NCBI GenBank assembly: GCA_016218625.1
Contig: JACRDL010000011.1
Coordinates: 1-37,080 of the forward strand
Direction: 5' to 3'
DNA: 37,080 nucleotides
DNA from: Elusimicrobiota bacterium
GTDB lineage: Bacteria > Elusimicrobiota > UBA8919
The notes under the pieces are model-generated. The model was not told where the DNA came from. It did not search any database and was given only the letters and a program-made list of their open reading frames with translations. A program made the translations under genes and the position numbers. Positions 6,513 through 13,670 of this stretch are shown one piece after another (the first letter of the stretch is position 1; every line of letters begins with the position of its first letter).

Positions 6513-7194
6513 TTATAATATCACGAGAGCGATATCCAAGATAAGAGTTAAATATACTAAGGGAAAACCGCTGAGATTTCTAACACATCTTGAAGTAGTG
6601 TCGGCAATTCGTCAGGCGGTTCGGCGTGCTTCTTTGCCGGTGTGCATGTCTTCCGGGTTCAGTCCTCAGCCGAAGGTCTCGTTCGGTCCCCCTCTTGCCG
6701 TCGGATATACTTCAAACTGTGAAATTTTTGATATGGAAATGTTCCGCAGAATTGGAGCAGACGAAGTTGAAAAATCCTTATCTTTAAGTATGCCGTCCGC
6801 CCTCGGTATTATATCTGCGTCGTCTGTTCTGATTATTTCCAAATCTGTTGACTTGATAGTAAATGCGGCAAAGTATTCGGTTGAGATGTCTTTACAAAAT
6901 GAGGTCGCACAGATAAAGATAAAAGATTTTTTTTCAGCGAAAGAATTTTTAATAGAAAGAATTACGGATAAAAGCAGAAGAACTATTGATGTCAGACCGC
7001 TGATGGTTTATATGAAATATGCTGACGGTAAAATTGAAATACTTTTGAGGTTCGGTCCCAAAAAAACCGCCAAACCGGATATAATAATTCAGAAAGTTTT
7101 TAATTTATCCGACGATGAAAAATCCGAGTTAATAATAAACAGGGACCAGTTTTTTTACGAGACGGCAAACGGAGAATTAAGGGAGACAATGTAA
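6502..7194 (+). CDS. DUF2344 (TIGR03936) radical SAM-associated protein
   Basis: About 230 residues. Residues from about 13 on (IRVKYTKGKPLRFLTHLEVV, then AVRRASLPVCMSSGFSPQPKVSFGPPLAVGYTS) match DUF2344, a domain usually encoded next to, or fused with, a B12-binding radical SAM protein and often just upstream of RNase G. RNase G does follow here, but no radical SAM partner is upstream. The start is uncertain: the only standard candidate is TTG 6502, which lies inside the repeat. At the place where the sister repeats end in ATG, this copy reads ATC. The function is not established; a role in RNA modification or processing is suggested only by the context. Confidence 0.72.
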   Translation: MNRLYNITRAISKIRVKYTKGKPLRFLTHLEVVSAIRQAVRRASLPVCMSSGFSPQPKVSFGPPLAVGYTSNCEIFDMEMFRRIGADEVEKSLSLSMPSALGIISASSVLIISKSVDLIVNAAKYSVEMSLQNEVAQIKIKDFFSAKEFLIERITDKSRRTIDVRPLMVYMKYADGKIEILLRFGPKKTAKPDIIIQKVFNLSDDEKSELIINRDQFFYETANGELRETM

Positions 7195-7289
7195 ACAGAT
7201 GAGAAACACGGATAAAAACGGATGGAGTCACGGATTCAGACAGATATAAATCCGTTTGCATCCGAAATAATCTGTTTGAATCGTTGTTA
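7195..7289 (+). repeat. CGGAT-word palindrome, copy 2
   Basis: It begins on the base after the TAA stop of the DUF2344 gene and ends 2 bases before ATG 7292 of the RNase G gene. The sequence is nearly identical to copy 1 and can fold back over most of its length. No Shine-Dalgarno sequence lies between it and the start codon. Confidence 0.82.
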
Positions 7290-7291
7290 AT

Positions 7292-8701
7292 ATGAAAGAA
7301 ATTTTAGCGAATTGTACTGAGGATGAAATAAGGGTTGCTATTGTAGAAGACGGACATCTTACCGATTTTTTTATAGAGCGTCTCGGCGAGGAAAATGTAG
7401 TCGGCAATATCTATAAAAGTAAGGTTGTATCGGTTCTTGACGGTATTCAGGCGGCTTTTGTTAATATCGGCGTTTCTAAAAACGGGTATCTTCCGTTCTC
7501 GGAATTAACCACGGACAAATCCGAATTGAATAAAACAAAGTTTGTGCTTGTGCAGGTAACGAAAGGTCCGATGGGAACAAAGGGCTCAAAACTTACTCAG
7601 CAGATTTCGCTTCCGGGGCATTACCTTGTCTATATTCCGAGTTCTCTCCACATCGGCGTTTCTAAAAATATCACCGACGAGAAAGAACGGTTCCGGCTTA
7701 AATCAATAATTGAGGAAATTAAACCATCAACCGGCGGGTTCATAATAAGAAGCGAAGGTGCGGGAAAAGAAAAAGATGTTTTCAAAAGGGAGATAAAATA
7801 TCTGGCTCGTCTTTGGGAAATAATAAATAAAAAATTTGAGACAGCCGCCGGTGTTGCACTTTTGCACAGGGATTTGGGGCTGGTTTTTAAGACGGTGCGG
7901 GATTATCTCAACGAAGATGTTTCTGCATTTTTTATTGATTCAAAAGACGAACACGAGGACACGCTGAATTTTGTGGAGATGGTTTCGCCGAAGTTCAAAG
8001 AAAAAATTCATCTCTATAAAGGCAAGGTCCCGATTTTTGAAATAAACAATATAGAACAGCAAATCACAAATATACAAAAACAGAAAATCAAATTACCGTC
8101 GGGCGGCTACATAATAATTCAGGAAGCGGAAACGCTCTGCGCTATTGATGTCAACAGCGGAAAATTTACAAAAGCCGGCTCGTTGGATGAAATAATTCTA
8201 AGAACCAATTTAGAGGCGCTTTATGAAATAGCTGCCCAGTTGCGTTTAAGAAATATAGGCGGCATTATCGTTATAGATTTGATCGATATGCACCGCTCTT
8301 CCGACAGAAAAAAAGTGTTCAAACTTCTGCTTGAACTAGTAAGAAAAGACAAAGCAAAAACTGAGGTTCTTCCCGTCACCAAACTCGGGCTTATTGAAAT
8401 GACCCGGCAGCGTAAAACGGAGAGTATGGTTAATTTTCTCTCGGAAACCTGTCCTTACTGCGAGGGTAGCGGGCAAGTATTATCAAGGGAGACGATGGCT
8501 ATAAAAATCAAAAGAGAGATATTAAAACTTGTTACCCGCGGCGGAGAACAGCCGGTCCGCCTGATAGTTCATCCGGATATCGCTGAAGTTTTTGACGAGG
8601 AGTATACAAAAAAAATAGAAAACAAGATAAACAGAAAAATAGTTGTTGAGGCAAACTCGCAAATTCATCGCGAGGATTACAGGATTATATTAGGGAATTA
8701 A
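7292..8701 (+). CDS. rng: ribonuclease G/E family endoribonuclease
   Basis: This 469-residue single-strand-specific endoribonuclease acts in rRNA maturation and mRNA decay. The N-terminal S1-type RNA-binding region begins GNIYKSKVVSVLDGIQAAFVNIG. The catalytic part contains AIDVNSGKF (aspartate near residue 286), RTNLEALYEIAAQLRLRNIG and IVIDLIDM (aspartate near 329), corresponding to the two metal-binding aspartates of RNase E. The zinc-link CPYCEGSGQV follows. The length is that of RNase G, without the long scaffold of RNase E. ATG 7292 directly follows a palindromic spacer without a Shine-Dalgarno sequence. The DUF2344-rng order is a common bacterial pairing. Confidence 0.93.
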   Translation: MKEILANCTEDEIRVAIVEDGHLTDFFIERLGEENVVGNIYKSKVVSVLDGIQAAFVNIGVSKNGYLPFSELTTDKSELNKTKFVLVQVTKGPMGTKGSKLTQQISLPGHYLVYIPSSLHIGVSKNITDEKERFRLKSIIEEIKPSTGGFIIRSEGAGKEKDVFKREIKYLARLWEIINKKFETAAGVALLHRDLGLVFKTVRDYLNEDVSAFFIDSKDEHEDTLNFVEMVSPKFKEKIHLYKGKVPIFEINNIEQQITNIQKQKIKLPSGGYIIIQEAETLCAIDVNSGKFTKAGSLDEIILRTNLEALYEIAAQLRLRNIGGIIVIDLIDMHRSSDRKKVFKLLLELVRKDKAKTEVLPVTKLGLIEMTRQRKTESMVNFLSETCPYCEGSGQVLSRETMAIKIKREILKLVTRGGEQPVRLIVHPDIAEVFDEEYTKKIENKINRKIVVEANSQIHREDYRIILGN

Positions 8702-9274
8702 ATGACAGCAGAAATGAAACGAAAAATATCACATTGGTTTATACTTTTGGTTCCGTTTTTTTATATTTTTTTTCTCTCCAGAGAAATGATACTTTTACTT
8801 TTGGCGATTGCAATGTCGGTAGTTATAATTTTTGAATTACTCCGTCTTAAAAATGAAAAATTGAACCAAAAATTACTGAAAATTTTTGATGGAATCTATC
8901 GCGAAACCGAAGCAAAAAATGTCTCAACGCTTATTTTTACTTTATCCGGAATGTTTTTTACCATTCTTTTTTTTGAAAAAGAAATTGCTCTGCTTGCTAT
9001 ATTTTTTCTCACATTCGGCGACGGTTTTGCCGCCCTTGCCGGTGAAAAATACGGAAAACATAAAGTTTTCGGAAAAAAAAGTTGGGTGGGGGTTGCAACA
9101 AATCTGTTAACATGTTTAGTCGTTGGTCTGATATTTTCGCATTTTTATCCAATAAAAATAAAATTTTCACAGATTTTTTTCGGCTCACTCGCCGCAACAG
9201 TTATAGAAATCCTTCCCGTAAAAGACAATTTGTTAATCCCGATTATTTCCGCATATGTGATGACAATTAGTTAA
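8702..9274 (+). CDS. diacylglycerol/polyprenol kinase family protein (SEC59/VTE5-like)
   Basis: This 190-residue integral membrane protein has about six hydrophobic segments. The signature TFGDGFAALAGEKYGKHKVFGKKSWVG, followed near the C-terminus by DNLLIPI, is that of the CTP-dependent lipid kinase family that includes dolichol kinase, phytol kinase and bacterial homologues. The likely reaction is phosphorylation of a polyprenol or diacylglycerol in the cytoplasmic membrane. ATG 8702 follows the rng stop codon immediately, with AGGGA upstream. Its final codons (…IISAYVMTIS) are duplicated 708 bases downstream, beyond the toxin gene. Confidence 0.78.
   Translation: MTAEMKRKISHWFILLVPFFYIFFLSREMILLLLAIAMSVVIIFELLRLKNEKLNQKLLKIFDGIYRETEAKNVSTLIFTLSGMFFTILFFEKEIALLAIFFLTFGDGFAALAGEKYGKHKVFGKKSWVGVATNLLTCLVVGLIFSHFYPIKIKFSQIFFGSLAATVIEILPVKDNLLIPIISAYVMTIS
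9235..9269 (+). repeat. left copy of duplicated gene end flanking the toxin-antitoxin module
   Basis: These 35 bases, in the last codons of the lipid kinase gene, match 9943-9977 at 30 of 35 positions with no gaps. Both copies read in the same frame as I(P/S)IISA(Y/F)VMTI. Confidence 0.75.
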
Positions 9275-9321
9275 TATAAATCCAGCAAAAAAAATAAAAA
9301 AATTATTTTGGCGAAAACCCC

Positions 9322-9350
9322 TTGACAAAATAAAAGAAATACGCTATACT
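9322..9350 (+). promoter_or_regulatory. sigma-70 type promoter of the toxin-antitoxin operon
   Basis: TTGACA (9322-9327) and TATACT (9345-9350) are separated by 17 bases, close to the consensus. Transcription should begin near 9357, about 26 bases before ATG 9383, with the ribosome-binding site GGGAGG between. Confidence 0.8.
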
Positions 9351-9382
9351 TAAAATAAGCAGTTGGGGAATCGGGAGGCACA

Positions 9383-9670
9383 ATGAGAACAATAGATGTC
9401 AGACCTATAGGACCGAGGCACCAAGTTACACTACCGGCAGAGATAATGAGAGAACTTAACTTGCATTCAGGAGATATGGTAAGATTTACAGTAGAAAATA
9501 AAGCACTGATAATGGCACCGGTAGAAGTAATTGAAAAAGAAGAAGTTTTGAGTAAAGAAGACATAAGGGGGATTGAAAAACTGGTATCCAAACAAATAAA
9601 AGACGGACAGTATGTGACAGTTCCCGGTAAAGAAGCAGTGGGTTATCTCCGTAAAAGGATGAAAAAATGA
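9383..9670 (+). CDS. AbrB/SpoVT-domain antitoxin
   Basis: This 95-residue protein has an N-terminal swapped-hairpin AbrB domain: VRPIGPRHQVTLPAEIMREL, then NLHSGDMVRFTVENKALIMAPV. That is the DNA-binding fold of MazE/VapB/AbrB-type antitoxins. The C-terminal half (about 50-95) is charged and helical, probably the toxin-binding part. The gene has its own near-consensus promoter and GGGAGG. It overlaps the toxin gene by 4 bases (ATGA), typical of coupled toxin-antitoxin pairs. It probably neutralises the toxin and represses its own promoter; the operator was not identified. Confidence 0.85.
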   Translation: MRTIDVRPIGPRHQVTLPAEIMRELNLHSGDMVRFTVENKALIMAPVEVIEKEEVLSKEDIRGIEKLVSKQIKDGQYVTVPGKEAVGYLRKRMKK

Positions 9671-9942
9671 AAGTCACATATCTAACTTCTTTTTTAAAAT
9701 TGTTTGACGAACTCACAAAAGAGCGACAGGCAGAAGTAAGTAATATAGTTTCAGATTTAATAAATTTGTTTGTCAAAAGAGAAACGCCGGTAAAAGGACT
9801 GGGGTTGAAAAAACTGAGAAAAAATTTTTGGGAAGTTAGGTTAGGATTAAAGCGGATGATATTGTTTAAACTTGAGGCGGCTCATCTGATTTTTATAATA
9901 CTCGGTAATCACGAGGACATTAGAAGATTTTTACGGAAATAA
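9667..9942 (+). CDS. RelE/ParE-superfamily toxin
   Basis: This 91-residue basic protein ends with LKKLRKNFWEVRLGLKRMILFKLEAAHLIFIILGNHEDIRRFLRK. This is the terminal beta-sheet pattern of RelE/ParE toxins (…WELR…YR…F….…L…GNHDE…). It may be a ribosome-dependent mRNA nuclease like RelE; catalytic residues vary in this family and I cannot assign them. It is translationally coupled to the AbrB-type antitoxin, an AbrB-RelE pairing. The second copy of the duplicated gene end starts on the base after its stop codon. Confidence 0.82.
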   Translation: MKVTYLTSFLKLFDELTKERQAEVSNIVSDLINLFVKRETPVKGLGLKKLRKNFWEVRLGLKRMILFKLEAAHLIFIILGNHEDIRRFLRK

Positions 9943-9977
9943 AATCTCAATAATTTCCGCATTTGTAATGACAATTA
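9943..9977 (+). repeat. right copy of duplicated gene end flanking the toxin-antitoxin module
   Basis: This copy begins immediately after the toxin stop codon. It matches 9235-9269 at 30 of 35 bases and could encode the end of a lipid-kinase protein (…ISIISAFVMTIIVVA, stop at 9990-9992). Confidence 0.75.
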
Positions 9978-10070
9978 TTGTAGTGGCTTGATTATTGTAG
10001 TGGCTTGATTTATCAAGCCCGATGTAATTTCTCCGATTTATGTAGTTGCTGATTTATCAGCATTGTATCG
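9978..10070 (+). repeat. degenerate copies of the double-hairpin element
   Basis: Two units beginning GTAGT(G/T)GC are present, each with a hairpin whose loop is TTTA: GGCTTGA-TTTA-TCAAGCC (10002-10019) and TGCTGA-TTTA-TCAGCA (10047-10062). A partial duplicate of the first unit (TTGTAGTGGCTTGATT) lies just before it. They are related to the elements at 3362 and 35673 but lack the closing partner stem. Confidence 0.6.
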
Positions 10071-10093
10071 GCAGAGCAAATCTCTGCTTTTTT
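10071..10093 (+). terminator. Rho-independent terminator after the toxin-antitoxin module
   Basis: The stem GCAGAG/CTCTGC (10071-10076 with 10082-10087) has a 5-base loop and is followed by a run of six T. It would stop transcription coming from the toxin-antitoxin promoter. Confidence 0.7.
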
Positions 10094-10286
10094 ATTTTTT
10101 CTTTAAGATTTGTTTAATAACAGTAGTAATGATTTGTTTTTCGGAGGGGCTTGCATCTTTCAAAAGCCAAATAAATTTATCAGTTTTAGAATCTATTTTG
10201 TAAGAAATAGATTTATGCTTTCCAAATAGGTCTGGAAGTGAAATCTCAAGAGGGAAAAAGGGGACAGGTACTTTTTTCTGCCGCAT
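10092..10286 (-). CDS. possible small protein, doubtful
   Basis: This 64-residue frame lies between the toxin-antitoxin terminator and the second ABC exporter. Its first residues (MRQKKVPVPFFP) come from a word resembling the 'AAAGTACCTGTCCCC' sequences found around REP-type transposase genes. The remainder (PDLFGKHKSISYKIDSKTDKFIWLLKDASPSEKQIITTVIKQILKKK) is protein-like and basic, but I recognise no family. It could be a remnant of a larger gene. No ribosome-binding site is evident. The rest of the 500-base gap from 9943 to 10443 holds repeats, a terminator and a promoter. Confidence 0.3.
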   Translation of the reverse strand: MRQKKVPVPFFPLEISLPDLFGKHKSISYKIDSKTDKFIWLLKDASPSEKQIITTVIKQILKKK

Positions 10287-10301
10287 ATTTTTAAAACCGA
10301 G

Positions 10302-10365
10302 ATTGTTTCCCCCGTATCAAGTACGGGGTCACAATGACAAATATGCGGGACTCTCGCAATGACAA
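10302..10365 (+). repeat. intergenic palindromic word repeat (CCCCGTATCAAGTACGGGG type)
   Basis: CCCCGTATCAAGTACGGGG (about 10310-10328) is a hairpin, with CCCGTA and TACGGG around a TCAAG loop. It is followed by ACAATGACAAATATGCGGGA and CAATGACAAC, words of the common dispersed 'GTCACAATGAC' kind. Similar words sit at 13880-13955 and 33351-33375. Confidence 0.45.
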
Positions 10366-10408
10366 CAAAACGGCTGGGTTGATGACGGTCGCTTTTTTAT
10401 TTGAAAGT

Positions 10409-10437
10409 TTGACAATTTCCTGCCGATTTGATATAAT
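10409..10437 (+). promoter_or_regulatory. near-perfect sigma-70 promoter directly abutting the GTG start
   Basis: TTGACA (10409-10414) and TATAAT (10432-10437) match consensus with a 17-base spacer. Transcription should begin at about 10443-10445, on the GTG start codon at 10444, so the mRNA is predicted to be leaderless. Confidence 0.82.
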
Positions 10438-10443
10438 TTTGTC

Positions 10444-11154
10444 GTGATAAAACTTACCAATCTTACGAAAAAATTCAAAGATAAAATTGCCGTGAACAAC
10501 ATAAATCTGGAAATTCCGTCGGGTGAGATTTTTGGTATTTTGGGACCTAACGGCGCCGGGAAAACCACGACTATAAAAATGATTTCCGGGCTTCTGAAAC
10601 CGACGACGGGAAACATAAATGTCTGCGGTTTTGATATTCAGAAAAATGCAATTTCCGCAAAAAAAATCATCGGACTTTTGCCCGACACTCCGTTCGTTTA
10701 TCAGAAACTTACAGGGCGGGAATTTCTGGAATTTATCTGCGGAATTTACGAAGTCGGTTGCCAAAAAATAGACGAATATCTGGAATTGTTTGAACTTAAA
10801 ATTGTTGCCGACGAACTTGTTGAATCATATTCCCACGGTATGCAGCAGAAACTGGTGCTCGCCGGCATTTTAATAAGAGACCCGAAAGTAATTTTGCTGG
10901 ACGAGCCGCTTGCAGGGCTTGACCCGAAATCCGCCCGCCTCGTAAAAAATATCTACAACGAGCAATCAAAAAAAGGAACGACCATTTTTCTGTCAACCCA
11001 TATTCTTGAACTTGCCGAAAAATTGTGCTCCCGTATTGCGATAATAGATAAGGGAAAAATAATAGCACTCGGCACCCTTGATGAATTAAAAAAACAGGCA
11101 TCTATGGAAAAGGACTTGGAGAGCGTTTTTTTTAAGTTAACCGAAAATGTTTAA
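10444..11154 (+). CDS. ABC transporter ATP-binding protein (probably leaderless mRNA)
   Basis: This 236-residue ABC ATPase has Walker A GPNGAGKTT (34-42), signature YSHGMQQK (129-136), Walker B VILLDEP (149-155), D-loop GLDP, and the switch histidine in FLSTHI. It partners the 573-residue permease that starts inside its last codons (8-base overlap). GTG 10444 has no Shine-Dalgarno sequence and sits 7 bases after a consensus -10 box, so translation probably starts from the 5' end of the transcript. The family (ABC-2-type exporters with a large permease) is clear; the substrate is not. Confidence 0.88.
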   Translation: MIKLTNLTKKFKDKIAVNNINLEIPSGEIFGILGPNGAGKTTTIKMISGLLKPTTGNINVCGFDIQKNAISAKKIIGLLPDTPFVYQKLTGREFLEFICGIYEVGCQKIDEYLELFELKIVADELVESYSHGMQQKLVLAGILIRDPKVILLDEPLAGLDPKSARLVKNIYNEQSKKGTTIFLSTHILELAEKLCSRIAIIDKGKIIALGTLDELKKQASMEKDLESVFFKLTENV

Positions 11155-12868
11155 GAATTTTTTGCGGCTTGAAATAAGAAGTTTCGTTAATATAGTAAAA
11201 TTTGTTTCATGGCCGGATTCTTTCAAGTCATCTTTTTTGCTTATTGTCGGTTTTATTTTTTTATGGCTTCTTTATCAGGGGTTTTTCAGAATTCTCGTTT
11301 ATCTTAATACTGTTGAATTTATCGGCGGGCTTCTCATAATAAAACTGTTCGCTATGATTATGCTTACATTTTTCGTGATGTTGATTTTTTCAAACATGAT
11401 AATTTCGTTCTCAACCGTATATTTCTCAAACGACCTTGATTTTCTCATATCTATGCCGCTATCCGTAAAAAACATTTTTATATATAAATTTATTAAAACA
11501 ACTTTTTTCTCGTCGTGGATGGTGCTTCTTGTCTTTTTGCCGTTTTTATTCGCTTACGGCAGAATAAAATTTACCGGTGCCGGTTTTTATGCATCGGTTC
11601 TGTTGCTTCTAATTCCTTTTTTTCTAATTGCTTCGTCAATAGGCACTCTAACAAGTACCGTTTTTATGCGGCTTTTCCCGTCGCAAAAAATGAGGGATAT
11701 TTTTATAATTTTAGGTGTTGTTGCGGTCGGTGCGGCATATCTTTTTGCGAGATTTATCCAGCCGGAGGATTTCTTAAAAGCGGATAAACTGGACGAGGTC
11801 GTTCAGTATATTTCCGTCATCCAGATGCCTACTGCAAAATATTTACCGTCGTGGTGGTTCACATCCGCTATATTTCTGTATGCCTCCAAACAGTGGAGTA
11901 ATTTTTTTGCTTTCTCATCTTTGCTGATTGTTGTTTCAATCATTACTGCAATTATTGTTATTTATATTTCCGATAAATTATATTATGAATTATTGGCTTC
12001 TTCCCGTGAGTCAACCGGTTATAAATTTCTTTCGAAGTTAGATATAAAGGGTAAACCCTGTGTTATCGGCGCTCGCTCGGAAATTCAAAAAACTTCATTT
12101 TTGATTTCACTCGCTCGCTTGATAATAAAAAGCAGAGGAATTTTTTCCGTATTCGTAAAGGATGTAAAAATATTTTTCCGTGATACAGGGCAGTGGTCTC
12201 AATTACTTCTGCTTCTGGCACTGGTCGTTGTCTATCTTTTTAATATCTACAAACTTCCACTGGATACATTTTTTTTGAAGTCCCTTATTTCATTTTTAAA
12301 TATAGGTCTCGCGGGATTTGTTCTCGCGGCGGTTTCACTGCGTTTCATTTATCCGTTGGTTTCTCTGGAGGGGAAAAGTTTCTGGCTGATTAAGGCGGCA
12401 CCGGTAACAGTTAAAAATTTTTTATGGGAAAAATTTTTTATGGCAGTAATTCCGCTTGTTTTTTTCGGAGGGTTGCTTGTCGGTATCTCTAATTATCTGC
12501 TTAATGTTGAGAAATTTTTATGGTTCTTGTCTCTTTTAACGATATTGTCCATTTCAATAACATTAACGGCCATGGCTGTCGGTTTTGGCGCTCTTTTCCC
12601 GAAATTCAAGGTTGAAAATATCTCGCAGATAGAAAGTTCCATCGGCGGGATGATTTATATGATTTTCTCTATGTTCTATGTTTTTTTGACTATTTCTTTA
12701 CTTGCGATTCCCATGCGGTTATGGTTTTTGTCGCGGTTTTACAATAAAAATGTTATGCACCCTGGAATTATTGCGACGGTTATTATATCGTTGATTGCTA
12801 TTAATTCGGTCGCTGTTTTTTTGTCTATGTATCTCGGCAAAAAAAATCTGGAGGTATTGGATGTTTGA
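11147..12868 (+). CDS. large ABC-2-type exporter permease with an in-frame repeat insertion
   Basis: This 573-residue membrane protein has roughly a dozen hydrophobic segments in two halves, as in fused ABC-2 permeases: about residues 20-300 and 350-573. It pairs with the ATPase at 10444. Residues about 301-328 (KGKPCVIGARSEIQKTSFLISLARLIIKS), between the two halves, are encoded by an 83-base repeat whose second copy lies in a non-coding gap at 24478-24559. The insertion keeps the reading frame and falls in a soluble linker, so the protein is probably still functional. The gene overlaps the next gene by 8 bases. The substrate is unknown. Confidence 0.8.
   Translation: MFKNFLRLEIRSFVNIVKFVSWPDSFKSSFLLIVGFIFLWLLYQGFFRILVYLNTVEFIGGLLIIKLFAMIMLTFFVMLIFSNMIISFSTVYFSNDLDFLISMPLSVKNIFIYKFIKTTFFSSWMVLLVFLPFLFAYGRIKFTGAGFYASVLLLLIPFFLIASSIGTLTSTVFMRLFPSQKMRDIFIILGVVAVGAAYLFARFIQPEDFLKADKLDEVVQYISVIQMPTAKYLPSWWFTSAIFLYASKQWSNFFAFSSLLIVVSIITAIIVIYISDKLYYELLASSRESTGYKFLSKLDIKGKPCVIGARSEIQKTSFLISLARLIIKSRGIFSVFVKDVKIFFRDTGQWSQLLLLLALVVVYLFNIYKLPLDTFFLKSLISFLNIGLAGFVLAAVSLRFIYPLVSLEGKSFWLIKAAPVTVKNFLWEKFFMAVIPLVFFGGLLVGISNYLLNVEKFLWFLSLLTILSISITLTAMAVGFGALFPKFKVENISQIESSIGGMIYMIFSMFYVFLTISLLAIPMRLWFLSRFYNKNVMHPGIIATVIISLIAINSVAVFLSMYLGKKNLEVLDV
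12048..12130 (+). repeat. CTCGCTCG palindromic repeat inside the permease gene, copy 1
   Basis: It aligns almost end to end with 24478-24559: AGGGTAAACCCTGTGTTATC, CGCTCGCTCGGAAAT, then ATTTCACTCGCTCGCTTGAT followed by AATAAAAA. It starts with a small AGGGT..ACCCT hairpin, and the outer TTATC and GATAA words pair. It is carried in frame in the coding sequence. Confidence 0.85.
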
Positions 12869-13670
12869 TAAAAAACGCGGAACTGATGCGGAACCCCAAA
12901 GCAATCCCTTCGGGATGCTACGGGGCAGGCGCCACGCGGAACTGGCGTTGAACATAAAAATTTGTGTAGTATTTCTTGCTTCTTGTTTCTTGCTTCTTGC
13001 TTTTTCTAGTTGCAGAACAAAAACTGAAGACAAAACACCGTATGGTACATTTTATACCGACGGTCTACCGTCAAAAAAATGGATTGCTTTGACTTTTGAC
13101 GACGGTCCGAAACCCGAAGTGCTTGACAAAATTTTTGAAACACTCAAAAAGGAAAATGTAAAGGCAACATTTTTTTTAGTCGGTGTAAATGTGAAAACCT
13201 ATCCGCAATATGTAAGCAAATACTTACAATTGGGACACGAAATAGGCAATCATACCTATTCGCACAGGAATTATTATCAGTTGAAAGAAAAAAAGAGTAT
13301 TGAAGATATAGAAAAAATATTGTCACAGGAACTGGACGATTGCGAGTCCGCCATAAAAAATGCCGCCGGCATTAAAACGTTTTTTATGAGAATGCCTAAC
13401 GGATTTAATTCGCCGACGGTAAAAAAAGTAGCAAAAGAAAAAAAATATGTTGTTGTCAACTGGACATTCGGCTGCGATTGGCACGGTTATACGAAAAATG
13501 AACTTGTAAAAAAATATTTAAGAAGTGTTGAACCCGGCGCAATTTTTCTGCTTCACGAAAAAAAGGTTACTGCGGAGGCACTTCCTGAAATAATAAGAGG
13601 GATTAAAAAAAAAGGTTATGAGATAGTAACACTGAGAAAGATTTTGGGAATAGACGATGCAGACAGATAA
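12861..13670 (+). CDS. polysaccharide deacetylase (NodB domain) lipoprotein
   Basis: About 269 residues from ATG 12861, overlapping the permease stop. The NodB domain begins near KKWIALTFDDGPKPEVLDKIF, whose two aspartates are the catalytic and metal-binding pair. The metal-binding HTYSH (in EIGNHTYSH) follows, and the C-terminal motif is PGAIFLLHE. These enzymes remove N-acetyl groups from peptidoglycan or exopolysaccharide outside the cytoplasm. The hydrophobic stretch ICVVFLASCFLLLAFSSC ends in a lipobox-like FSSC, suggesting a lipoprotein. The DNA for the first 55 residues is repeat: a palindrome with CGGAACTG words at about 12876-12950, then CTTGCTTCTTGTTTCTTG-type simple repeats coding the signal segment. 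Confidence 0.85.
   Translation: MFDKKRGTDAEPQSNPFGMLRGRRHAELALNIKICVVFLASCFLLLAFSSCRTKTEDKTPYGTFYTDGLPSKKWIALTFDDGPKPEVLDKIFETLKKENVKATFFLVGVNVKTYPQYVSKYLQLGHEIGNHTYSHRNYYQLKEKKSIEDIEKILSQELDDCESAIKNAAGIKTFFMRMPNGFNSPTVKKVAKEKKYVVVNWTFGCDWHGYTKNELVKKYLRSVEPGAIFLLHEKKVTAEALPEIIRGIKKKGYEIVTLRKILGIDDADR
12872..12950 (+). repeat. palindromic repeat inside the 5' end of the deacetylase gene
   Basis: CGCGGAACTG words occur at both ends of the segment, around the central hairpin AGCAATCCCTTCGGGATGCT. The segment lies between the start codon and the hydrophobic signal segment and is translated. Confidence 0.5.

Noticed and set aside
9276-9942. Integrative element or prophage carrying the toxin-antitoxin pair
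   Set aside because: No integrase, phage or conjugation gene lies between the flanking repeats; only a small cassette-like unit is supported.
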